Of a DNA stretch of 64,000 bases, positions 45,889 to 54,511 are shown in pieces. Numbering within the stretch: the first letter of the stretch is position 1; every line of letters starts with the position of its first letter. Origin of the DNA: Flagellimonas hymeniacidonis (GTDB lineage Bacteria; Bacteroidota; Bacteroidia; Flavobacteriales; Flavobacteriaceae); NCBI RefSeq assembly GCF_008040165.1, contig NZ_VRUR01000001.1, positions 628,458 through 692,457 of the forward strand, in the 5' to 3' direction. The notes beneath the pieces were generated by a model. It did no database searches, was not told the origin of the DNA, and saw only the letters and a list, made by a program, of their open reading frames with translations. The position numbers and the translations under genes are program-made.

Positions 45889-47766
45889 ATGGATGTAATA
45901 GACATTTCAATCATAGTAGTCTATGTATTGTTAACCCTCATTATTGGTATTTGGGTTTCCAAAAAAGCTTCTAACGGCCTAGAATCATACTTTCTAGGTG
46001 GAAACAATATTAAGTGGTACTATTTAGGGCTTAGTAATGGCTCTGGCATGTTCGATGTTTCTGGAACGGCATGGATGGTAGGCATATTATTTTTATATGG
46101 GGCCAAGAGTTTTATGTTCATGTGGTTATGGCCTGTATGGAATCAAGTTTTTTTAATGATGTTCTTGGCCATATGGATACGACGATCCAATATTATGACT
46201 GGGTCCGAATGGATTCTAACACGTTTTGGTGATGGTAAAGCAGGCAGGGCATCCCATAGTATTGTTGCCTTATTTGCCATAATATCTGCAGTAGGCTTTA
46301 TAGCCTACTTTTTTGAAGGTACTGGTAAGTTTTTAACAATCATTTTACCTTGGGACATCCCCCTTCAAATTGGAGAGGTGCTTCTTTTATCATCTGAGCA
46401 ATCCTATGCCTTAATTATCATTTTTCTTACCACGATTTATACCATTAAAGGAGGTATGTTTTCTGTAGTGGCCACGGAAGTGTTGCAATATGTCATTATG
46501 GTGATTGCAGGCATTCTTGTTGCTGGCTATGCTTTTTTTGCAATTAGTGATATCGAAATAAATACTATCATCTCAGAGGAATGGCGAAGTATTTTCTTTG
46601 GTGCCGAATTAGGCACTCATTGGAGCACCAAATTCCAAGCATTCAATGATTTAATTGACACCGAAGGCTATAAAATGTTCGGAGCCTTCATTGGAATGTC
46701 ACTATTTAAAGGCTTTTTTGCTAGTATCGCTGGACCCGTACCCAGTTATGATTTTCAGCGGATTTTATCCACAAGAACAGTCAAGGAAGCTGCCTACATG
46801 AGTGGCTTCACTAACTTGGTATTATACATTCCCAGATATTTATTGGTCACAGGAATTGTTGTCATCGCTTTAGTCGTTTTCGCTCCTGAAATGAGCTCCA
46901 ATCCAGAATTAGTTGGCAATGATTTGGAAATTATCTTACCCAAGGTAATTAATCATCATATCCCAGTTGGGATAAAAGGATTGCTCCTCGCTGGCTTGCT
47001 TGCTGCTTTCATGTCCACCTTTTCTGCATTTGTAAACTCCAGTCCAGCCTATATTGTCAATGACATTTATAAAAAATATTTTAAACCCGAAGCCACTAAT
47101 AAACATTATATAAAGGCAAGTCATATTGCTTCATTTTTTGTTGTTGGCTTGGGTGTTTGTATGGGATTCTTTGCGGACTCCATAAACTCCCTCACGCTTT
47201 GGATTAGCAGCGCTCTCTATGGGGGTTATGTTGCAGCCAATTTTTTAAAATGGATCTGGTGGCGCTTTAATGGTTGGGGATATTTTTGGGGTATGGTCGC
47301 CGGTCTAATCATTGCAAGCTTGCAGTTTATATTGGATCAGAACAAAGCCAATTTTATAGAAGATTCCTTCTTTTATGACCTATCCCACATCCATGCCATA
47401 TATTTATTTCCATTGATTTTTGGAGTTTCTTTGCTGGGTTCATTCTTAGGAACTTACCTTACCAAACCAACAGAAGTGGCAGTGCTGAAGTCTTTCTACC
47501 GACAAGTAAAACCATGGGGATGGTGGAAACCCATTGTTGCACAACTAAAAAGTGAAGATTCCACATTTGAAAAGAATAACGATTTTTGGGCAGACATGAT
47601 GAACTGCGCAATTGGAATAGTCTGGCAATCCAGTATGATTCTGTTACCTATTTATTTTATCATTAGAGATAATCCAAAAGCCATTACGGCTCTTGTCGTA
47701 TTTTTAATAACTTCTTTAATTTTAAAATACACTTGGTTAGATAAGGTTCAGAAAATTCCAAATTGA
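45889..47766 (+). CDS. sodium:solute symporter (SSS family)
   Basis: A 625-residue SSS-family transporter with about 13-15 membrane helices. It begins MDVIDISIIVVYVLLTLIIG, followed by ESYFLGGNNIKWYYLGLSN, the usual SSS opening. Later landmarks are GGMFSVVATEVLQ and the core GLLLAGLLAAFMSTFSAFVN. The start is ATG 45889, 19 bases after the GH92 stop; the frame extends back to 45814 inside the GH92 gene, which is not believable. Its place between secreted GH92 and cytosolic GH130 genes indicates that it imports the trimmed mannosyl saccharide or mannose by sodium symport; this is inferred from context. Confidence 0.92.
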   Translation: MDVIDISIIVVYVLLTLIIGIWVSKKASNGLESYFLGGNNIKWYYLGLSNGSGMFDVSGTAWMVGILFLYGAKSFMFMWLWPVWNQVFLMMFLAIWIRRSNIMTGSEWILTRFGDGKAGRASHSIVALFAIISAVGFIAYFFEGTGKFLTIILPWDIPLQIGEVLLLSSEQSYALIIIFLTTIYTIKGGMFSVVATEVLQYVIMVIAGILVAGYAFFAISDIEINTIISEEWRSIFFGAELGTHWSTKFQAFNDLIDTEGYKMFGAFIGMSLFKGFFASIAGPVPSYDFQRILSTRTVKEAAYMSGFTNLVLYIPRYLLVTGIVVIALVVFAPEMSSNPELVGNDLEIILPKVINHHIPVGIKGLLLAGLLAAFMSTFSAFVNSSPAYIVNDIYKKYFKPEATNKHYIKASHIASFFVVGLGVCMGFFADSINSLTLWISSALYGGYVAANFLKWIWWRFNGWGYFWGMVAGLIIASLQFILDQNKANFIEDSFFYDLSHIHAIYLFPLIFGVSLLGSFLGTYLTKPTEVAVLKSFYRQVKPWGWWKPIVAQLKSEDSTFEKNNDFWADMMNCAIGIVWQSSMILLPIYFIIRDNPKAITALVVFLITSLILKYTWLDKVQKIPN

Positions 47767-47791
47767 GGTATAAATATGTGTTGAATAAATC

Positions 47792-48781
47792 ATGACCAAT
47801 CAAATCTTAGAAAAAGTGAATACAATACCTTGGCAAGAAAGACCAGCAAATAGCACCGATGTTGTTTGGAGATATAGCAAAAATCCTATAATAAAAAGGG
47901 ATGCCATTCCGTCTTCCAATAGTATTTTTAATAGTGCTGTGGTCCCTTTTGAAGAGGGTTTTGCTGGTGTTTTTAGGTGCGACAACAAAGCTGTACAGAT
48001 GAACATTTTTGCTGGTTTTAGCAAAGATGGACTTCATTGGGACATTAACCATGAACCGATAGTATTTGGTGCCGGTAATACAGAAATGATTGAATCAGAT
48101 TATAAATATGACCCTCGTGTTACATTTATAGAAGACCGCTATTGGATTACATGGTGCAACGGATATCATGGCCCAACTATAGGCATTGGCTACACTTTCG
48201 ATTTCAAAGAGTTCTTTCAATGTGAAAATGCATTCTTACCCTTTAATAGGAATGGTGTACTCTTTCCAGAAAAAATTGATGGAAAATATGCCATGTTGAG
48301 TAGACCGAGCGATAATGGACACACCCCTTTTGGTGATATCTACTTAAGCTATAGCCCAGATATGAAGTATTGGGGAGAACATAGATGCGTAATGAAGGCT
48401 TCACCCTTTGAAGACAGTGCATGGCAGTGCGCAAAGATTGGTGCCGGTTCTGTTCCCATTTTGGTAGATGAAGGATGGCTCATGATCTATCATGGTGTAA
48501 TTAATACTTGTAATGGATTTAGATACTCCATGGGTTCTGCTATCCTGGATAAAAACAATCCAGATCTGGTTAAATATAGAACCCAACCTTATTTGCTATC
48601 ACCCCAAACCACATATGAATGTATGGGAGATGTACCTAATGTAATCTTCCCCTGCGCAACATTACATTCAATAGAGGAAGACAAAGTAGCCATTTACTAT
48701 GGTGCCGCCGATACCGTAACAGCTTTGGCCTTTGGTCATCTATCCGAAATTGTGAAATTCACTAAGGATAACAGTTTATAA
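47792..48781 (+). CDS. GH130 family beta-mannoside phosphorylase
   Basis: A 329-residue five-bladed propeller enzyme of GH130, with no signal peptide and so cytosolic. The catalytic Asp is Asp107 in YDPRVTF. Residues expected to bind phosphate are kept: Arg in [12 protein letters not shown], Arg in MLSRPS, Lys in [10 protein letters not shown] and His in LMIYHGV. This points to a phosphorylase rather than a hydrolase, releasing mannose-1-phosphate from a beta-mannoside such as Man-beta-1,4-GlcNAc, the N-glycan core. The precise disaccharide is not decided by sequence. Third gene of the operon, 25 bases after the symporter. Confidence 0.88.
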   Translation: MTNQILEKVNTIPWQERPANSTDVVWRYSKNPIIKRDAIPSSNSIFNSAVVPFEEGFAGVFRCDNKAVQMNIFAGFSKDGLHWDINHEPIVFGAGNTEMIESDYKYDPRVTFIEDRYWITWCNGYHGPTIGIGYTFDFKEFFQCENAFLPFNRNGVLFPEKIDGKYAMLSRPSDNGHTPFGDIYLSYSPDMKYWGEHRCVMKASPFEDSAWQCAKIGAGSVPILVDEGWLMIYHGVINTCNGFRYSMGSAILDKNNPDLVKYRTQPYLLSPQTTYECMGDVPNVIFPCATLHSIEEDKVAIYYGAADTVTALAFGHLSEIVKFTKDNSL

Positions 48782-48782
48782 A

Positions 48783-49874
48783 ATGAAACAGGATATTGGA
48801 AAACACAAAAAACTAGTAAGCCTCATTCTTTTCTTCCTTTATATAGGATGCATTCTCCTATCTGCGCAAGAAAAGCCAAAAAGCTATGTGGCTTATCATA
48901 CAATTGATACCATAACAATCGATGGAAAAGCGGAGGAAGCATCCTGGAAAAAAGCCCCATGGTCCAGTCTATTCATAGACATAGAGGGCGAGAAAAAGCC
49001 AACGTATGACACCAGAATGAAAATGCTCTGGGATGAAAACAATGTTTACTTCTTTGCACAATTGGATGAACCACATGTGTGGGGGGATATTACCGAACAC
49101 GATGCTGTAATCTTCCATAACAACGATTTTGAAATTTTTCTTGATCCTGAGGGAGATGTGCACGGGTATTATGAGTTGGAGTGGAACGTTTTAAATACTG
49201 TTTGGGACCAATATTTGACTGCTCCGTATCGTGCAGGCAACGAAACCATAAACGGATGGGAAGCGTTAGGGCTCCAATCTGCCGTGTCAGTACAAGGCAC
49301 TCTAAATGATCCTTCAGATACCGATCAAGGATGGTCAATAGAAATAGCTATTCCCTTTAGGGATTTACGCACCGGGTATTATCAAAACAATGTGCCTCAA
49401 AACAAATTTTGGAGGGTAGGTTTTTCAAGGGTGAATTGGGATTTTGATGTAATCAATGGGAAGTATTCTAGAAAAAGAGATGAAAAAACAGGAGAATTTC
49501 TACATGAAAACAATTGGGTATGGTCACCTCAGCAAGTAATCAATATGCATGAACCTGAAAGATGGGGATATGTCTTTTTTTCCAGTGCTGAAGTTGGAAG
49601 TACCATCGTTGATTTTGAGATTCCAAAAGATGATTACATCAAATGGTATCTCTATGAAATTTACAGAGGCCTGATTAATGAAGAAAACAAAGCCACTCAC
49701 TGGAAAACAAGAAATGTAGAAACTTTTAAAGCCTCTAAAAAACTATTTGGACATACCATTAAACCTATACTTGAAAAGTACACCAATGGCTTCTCCATTT
49801 GGGCAAAAAGTCCATTCAGTAAAAACATATTGCACATATCCAAAGACGGAAAGTTCGAAGCATATAGCGAGTAA
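48783..49874 (+). CDS. exported CBM9-like carbohydrate-binding protein
   Basis: A 363-residue protein with an N-terminal hydrophobic leader (SLILFFLYIGCILLSAQ). A CBM9-like module covers about residues 35-225 (TIDGKAEEASWKKAPW, then MKMLWDENNVYFFAQLDEPHVW and NDFEIFLDPEGD). This family-9-like fold occurs in many Bacteroidota exported proteins and is presumed to bind glycans. The last 100 residues are of unknown type. The gene starts one base after the GH130 stop and is followed by the second GH92. It may hold the glycan or position the GH92 enzymes. Confidence 0.85.
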   Translation: MKQDIGKHKKLVSLILFFLYIGCILLSAQEKPKSYVAYHTIDTITIDGKAEEASWKKAPWSSLFIDIEGEKKPTYDTRMKMLWDENNVYFFAQLDEPHVWGDITEHDAVIFHNNDFEIFLDPEGDVHGYYELEWNVLNTVWDQYLTAPYRAGNETINGWEALGLQSAVSVQGTLNDPSDTDQGWSIEIAIPFRDLRTGYYQNNVPQNKFWRVGFSRVNWDFDVINGKYSRKRDEKTGEFLHENNWVWSPQQVINMHEPERWGYVFFSSAEVGSTIVDFEIPKDDYIKWYLYEIYRGLINEENKATHWKTRNVETFKASKKLFGHTIKPILEKYTNGFSIWAKSPFSKNILHISKDGKFEAYSE

Positions 49875-49890
49875 TAAAAATTGATTATCA

Positions 49891-52164
49891 ATGAGGTTGG
49901 GTTGTATTCATATAACACTTTTAGTTTTAGCAATAAGTTGTTCCCCACAACCAAAGAAACAAGCTGTTAATGAAGAGCTAACAGCTTACGTAAACCCTTT
50001 TATAGGCACGGACGGACCGGGAAACACATATCCTGGAGCTACTACACCATTTGGGATGGTGCAATTAAGCCCAGATATTGGCATTCCTGGTTGGGATAGA
50101 ATAGCTGGATATTATTATCAAGATTCCATCATTTCTGGTTTTTCCCACACACATCTAACTGGGACAGGCGCAGGAGATTTGTATGATATTTTAGTGATGC
50201 CCACAAACGGAAGGTCTTCAAAAAAAATAAAAGCGAACAACTACAAGCCTCACTCTAGTTTTAGCCACGATAAAGAAGGGGCTTCCCCAGGATACTATTG
50301 GGTAGATTTATTGGATTATGGCATTAAAGCGGAAATGACAGCCACAAGTAGAGTTGGTGTACATAGATATACATTTCCAAAGGATGAAAATAGCCAAATT
50401 CATGTAGATCTAGGATATGCCATCAATTGGGACAAGCCCACAGATACCTTCATCAAAGTTGTCAATGATTCCACTTTACAAGGGCATAGAATGTCTACGG
50501 GTTGGGCTAGAAACCAACGGTTGTTTTTTGAAATGCATTTTTCAAAACCCTTTCAATCCTATCAAATTCTTGATGATAAAAAACCAGACGAACCTCCTTT
50601 TGGTGGAATCAATTCAAAAATCATATTGAATTACAGTACAAATGAAGGAGAACAAATTGTGGTAAAGACTGGATTGTCATCAGTGAGTTCAGAAGCAGCT
50701 GGTAAAGCTATTCTATCAGAAGCAACCAAAAGCTTTGATACCTTAAAAGAAGCTGCAAAACAAACTTGGGAGGAAGAACTTCAAAAAATACAAATTGTGT
50801 CAAAAGATGCGAATCAAAAGTCCATCTTCTACACCATGCTATACCAATCCATGTTGGCTCCAACACTCTATAGCGATAGCAATGGGGAGTACAAAGCGGC
50901 AAATGATGTTCACGGAAAACAAAGACAGGGCGGGGATTCCATCTCCAAAGCAGAAAATTACAACCGCTACGATACCTTTTCCCTTTGGGACACTTTTAGA
51001 GCGGCGCATCCATTGTATACCATAATTCAACCTGATAAAGTGCCCGATATGATTAAGTCCTTGTTGGCACATTACAAGGAAACCGATATTCTTCCGGTTT
51101 GGTCCATGCAAGGAAGCGAAACCAACATGATGATTGGGTACCATGCAGTACCAGTGATTGTGGATGCCTATTTTAAAGGATTTCAGTTTGATGTTGACCT
51201 GGCCTATAAGGCTTGCAAAGAAAGTGCCATGGTAAATGAACGTCAGATTGATGTGTACAAGGAAAGAGGTTTTATTCCTGTTGACGAGCACCATGAAAAT
51301 TGGTCCGTTTCCAAAACCATGGAATATGCTTATGATGATTGGTGTATTGCAATGTTTGCAAAAGACTTGGGCAAACAAGAAGACTATGAATACTTTTTAA
51401 AGCGTTCAGAAAATTGGAAAAACCTGTATAATTCCAAAAGGTCATGGTTGCAACCCAAAGATATCCATGGAGAATTTATAGAACCTTTCGTACCTAAAGA
51501 ATACTCTCCCTATTTCTGTGAAAGCAATGCATGGCATTACTATTGGTACGTTCCACAAGACATTGCAGGACTTATTGAAAAAACAGGTGGAGAAGAACGT
51601 TTTGAACAGAAACTGGATTCCATGTTCAGTTATGCACCAAGTCCAGAGGACAAATTGCCTGTATTTAGCACAGGAATGATTGGTCAATATGCACACGGTA
51701 ATGAACCCAGTCATCATGTTGCTTACTTATACAATTATTTAAACCAACCTTCCAAAGCGCAAAAATTGGTTCGGGAGATTTTAGAAAATCAATACAAAAA
51801 TGAACCTAATGGGCATTGCGGTAATGAAGACTGTGGACAAATGTCATCTTGGTATATTCTTAGTTCGTTGGGATTCTATCCTGTAAATCCTTCACAAGGT
51901 GTATATGATTTAGGAGCCCCCATGTTTGAAGAAGCAATCGTGGAAGTGGCGAATGGCAAAACCTTTACAGTTAGCGCTGATGGTTTAGAAGAAAATCAGT
52001 TTGTGCAAAGTGTGGCGCTAAATGGCGAAACATTAAATAGAAGTTATATCACCCACAAAGAGATTATGAATGGAGGTTCATTGGTATTTACCATGACTAA
52101 TGATTCTGAATTGGCCGATAAAAATCAACTAAAAACTCCTGAAGTCAACAAAATATACAACTAA
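49891..52164 (+). CDS. GH92 family alpha-mannosidase, lipoprotein (copy 2)
   Basis: A 757-residue GH92 enzyme. The lipobox is LAISC (Cys17). The opening VNPFIGTDGPGNTYPGATTPFGM, acid Glu605 in YAHGNEPSHH and base region GNEDCGQMSSWYI are all intact. It is closest in motifs to copy 1, so a related linkage is expected. It differs in the GIPGWDRIAGYYYQDS segment that lines the sugar site. It sits 16 bases after the CBM9-like gene and 1 base before copy 3. Confidence 0.93.
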   Translation: MRLGCIHITLLVLAISCSPQPKKQAVNEELTAYVNPFIGTDGPGNTYPGATTPFGMVQLSPDIGIPGWDRIAGYYYQDSIISGFSHTHLTGTGAGDLYDILVMPTNGRSSKKIKANNYKPHSSFSHDKEGASPGYYWVDLLDYGIKAEMTATSRVGVHRYTFPKDENSQIHVDLGYAINWDKPTDTFIKVVNDSTLQGHRMSTGWARNQRLFFEMHFSKPFQSYQILDDKKPDEPPFGGINSKIILNYSTNEGEQIVVKTGLSSVSSEAAGKAILSEATKSFDTLKEAAKQTWEEELQKIQIVSKDANQKSIFYTMLYQSMLAPTLYSDSNGEYKAANDVHGKQRQGGDSISKAENYNRYDTFSLWDTFRAAHPLYTIIQPDKVPDMIKSLLAHYKETDILPVWSMQGSETNMMIGYHAVPVIVDAYFKGFQFDVDLAYKACKESAMVNERQIDVYKERGFIPVDEHHENWSVSKTMEYAYDDWCIAMFAKDLGKQEDYEYFLKRSENWKNLYNSKRSWLQPKDIHGEFIEPFVPKEYSPYFCESNAWHYYWYVPQDIAGLIEKTGGEERFEQKLDSMFSYAPSPEDKLPVFSTGMIGQYAHGNEPSHHVAYLYNYLNQPSKAQKLVREILENQYKNEPNGHCGNEDCGQMSSWYILSSLGFYPVNPSQGVYDLGAPMFEEAIVEVANGKTFTVSADGLEENQFVQSVALNGETLNRSYITHKEIMNGGSLVFTMTNDSELADKNQLKTPEVNKIYN

Positions 52165-52165
52165 T

Positions 52166-54511
52166 ATGAGATTGAGAAAAGTTCACCTATCCAAGAAAAT
52201 AATTTTCATTTTTACTATAGCTTTAGTTGTAAGCTCTTGCGGACAGGACGCAAATAAAGAGTCCGCTCAAAATCAATCTGAAGATAAAAAAGAATACTTG
52301 CAATATGTGAATCCTTTAATGGGTACTGATTCAGATTTCAGCCTGTCCAATGGAAATACCTATCCAGCTATTGCAACACCTTGGGGAATGAATTTTTGGA
52401 CTCCCATGACTTCAAAAATGGGAGATGGATGGACCTATAAATATGACGAGAAAACAATTCGGGGCATCAAACAAACGCATCAACCCAGTCCCTGGATCAA
52501 TGATTATGCAGCATTTTCTTTAATGGCCGTTACCGGAGATTTGAAATATAAAGAAGACGAACGAGCTTCGCATTTTTCGCATAAGGCCGAAACTGTAAAA
52601 CCAGATTATTACAGTGTTTACTTAGCAGATTATGATGTAGTAGCCGAAGTGGCACCTACAGAACGTGCCGCACATTTTAGATTTACTTTTCCAGAAACAG
52701 ATACGGCCTATATCATGCTGGATGCTTTTTTTAAAGGTTCCATGGTAAAAATTTTACCAGAGCAACGAAAAATTATTGGGTATTGCAGAAACAATAGCGG
52801 TGGCGTTCCAGAAAATTTCCATAATTATTTTGTAGCGGAATTTGATAAAGATTTTGAACTCACCAACACTTGGGGTGATGATTGGAAATTAGAAGAGAAT
52901 ATAACCGAAAACAAAGGCGACCATGTTGGGGCCATCATAGGTTTCAAAACAAAAAGAGGTGAAGCAGTACACGTAAAGGTGGCCTCGTCCTTTATAAGTC
53001 CGGAACAAGCACAATTGAACTTGGATAGAGAAATTGGAAATAATAGCTTCAAAGAAACCAGAAATGAAGCAACCCAAGCTTGGGAAAAAGAATTGGGAAG
53101 AATAGAAGTAAGCACCAAAAATATAGATCACCTGCGCACTTTTTACTCCTGCTTGTATCGTGTGTTGTTGTTCCCAAGAAAGTTTTACGAGTTTGATGCC
53201 AATGAGCAAGTGGTGCATTATAGTCCTTACAACGGTCAGGTATTGCCCGGTTATATGTTTACTGACAATGGTTTTTGGGATACCTTCCGCGCAGTGTTTC
53301 CATTTTTTAACATGATGTATCCAGAATTGAACAGCAACATTATGGAAGGATTGGCCAACACCTACAAAGAATCTGGATGGCTTCCTGAATGGGCCAGTCC
53401 TGGACACAGAGACTGTATGATTGGCTCCAATTCGGCCCCAATTATTGCTGATGCGCATTTGACAGGGGTTACCGGTTTTGATAAAGATTTGCTTTTAGAG
53501 GCCGTAATTAAAAATGCAACTACATCCGAAGGAAGGCCTGTAAATAGTGTTGGGAGAGCCGGAGTGGATTATTATAATGAATTGGGTTATGTTCCCTATG
53601 ATGTTGGCATCAATGAAAATGCAGCAAGAACTTTGGAATATGCTTATGCAGATTTTACCATTGCTCAAATGGCTAAGTCTTTGGGCAAAGATGTATTAGC
53701 TAATACCTACTACAAAAAATCTTTGAATTATAAGAAGTTGTTTGATTCCGATTCCAAACTAATGCGAGGGAAGAACAAAGACGGATCTTTTCAAACTCCT
53801 TTTAATCCATTAAAATGGGGGGATGCTTTTACAGAAGGAAACAGTTTGCATTACACTTGGAGTGTTTTTCATGACGTGCAAGGCCTAATAGATCTTATGG
53901 GGGGCGAGACCGAATTTGTAGGTATGTTGGATAGTGTTTTTAATATGCCTCCAGAATATGATGATTCTTATTATGGATTTACCATTCACGAAATACGAGA
54001 AATGCAGATTATGAATATGGGGAACTACGCCCACGGCAACCAGCCTATCCAACACATGATCTATCTGTATAATTATGCCAAGCAATCTTGGAAAACCCAG
54101 AGCAAAGTACGCGAAGTATTGACCAAACTCTATACCCCTGCCCCAGATGGCTATTGTGGTGATGAGGATAACGGACAAACATCCGCTTGGTATGTGTTCA
54201 GCGCTCTGGGTTTTTATCCTGTTGCCCCAGCCACAAACCAATATGTAATTGGAAGCCCGCTTTTTGATGAAGCTAAATTGCATCTTCAAAATGGAAACAC
54301 CTTTCGCATTTCTGCAAATCAAAATGGAAAAGAAAACCCATTCGTCCAAGATGCCAGCCTAAATGGAAAAGCATTATATAATACTTGGCTTTCCACAGAA
54401 ACCATTCAGAACGGTGGAGAACTTATTTTTGGAATGGGGTCTGAACCAAACAAAAATTGGGGTGTCTCTAAGGAAGCTGCCCCTTACTCCCTATCCAATT
54501 CTATAAAGTGA
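52166..54511 (+). CDS. GH92 family protein with Gln at the catalytic-acid position, lipoprotein (copy 3)
   Basis: A 781-residue GH92 relative with leader ending VVSSC (Cys21). It departs from its neighbours at key sites. The acid motif reads YAHGNQPIQH, with Gln626 (codon CAG at 54041-54043) in place of Glu. The base region is GDEDNGQTSAWYV with Asp668 kept. The sugar-site segment is SNGNTYPAIATPWGMNFWTP. Loss of the acid would cripple ordinary alpha-mannoside hydrolysis but is compatible with a good leaving group such as phosphate, as reported for a mannose-phosphate uncapping GH92. So it may act on mannosyl-phosphodiesters or be a binding protein. Confidence 0.9.
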   Translation: MRLRKVHLSKKIIFIFTIALVVSSCGQDANKESAQNQSEDKKEYLQYVNPLMGTDSDFSLSNGNTYPAIATPWGMNFWTPMTSKMGDGWTYKYDEKTIRGIKQTHQPSPWINDYAAFSLMAVTGDLKYKEDERASHFSHKAETVKPDYYSVYLADYDVVAEVAPTERAAHFRFTFPETDTAYIMLDAFFKGSMVKILPEQRKIIGYCRNNSGGVPENFHNYFVAEFDKDFELTNTWGDDWKLEENITENKGDHVGAIIGFKTKRGEAVHVKVASSFISPEQAQLNLDREIGNNSFKETRNEATQAWEKELGRIEVSTKNIDHLRTFYSCLYRVLLFPRKFYEFDANEQVVHYSPYNGQVLPGYMFTDNGFWDTFRAVFPFFNMMYPELNSNIMEGLANTYKESGWLPEWASPGHRDCMIGSNSAPIIADAHLTGVTGFDKDLLLEAVIKNATTSEGRPVNSVGRAGVDYYNELGYVPYDVGINENAARTLEYAYADFTIAQMAKSLGKDVLANTYYKKSLNYKKLFDSDSKLMRGKNKDGSFQTPFNPLKWGDAFTEGNSLHYTWSVFHDVQGLIDLMGGETEFVGMLDSVFNMPPEYDDSYYGFTIHEIREMQIMNMGNYAHGNQPIQHMIYLYNYAKQSWKTQSKVREVLTKLYTPAPDGYCGDEDNGQTSAWYVFSALGFYPVAPATNQYVIGSPLFDEAKLHLQNGNTFRISANQNGKENPFVQDASLNGKALYNTWLSTETIQNGGELIFGMGSEPNKNWGVSKEAAPYSLSNSIK

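Noticed and set aside
50839-51378. 179-codon minus-strand open frame inside the GH92 copy 2 gene
   Set aside because: It lies wholly opposite a gene with intact catalytic motifs and its product resembles nothing known. The same applies to 52889-53458 opposite copy 3.
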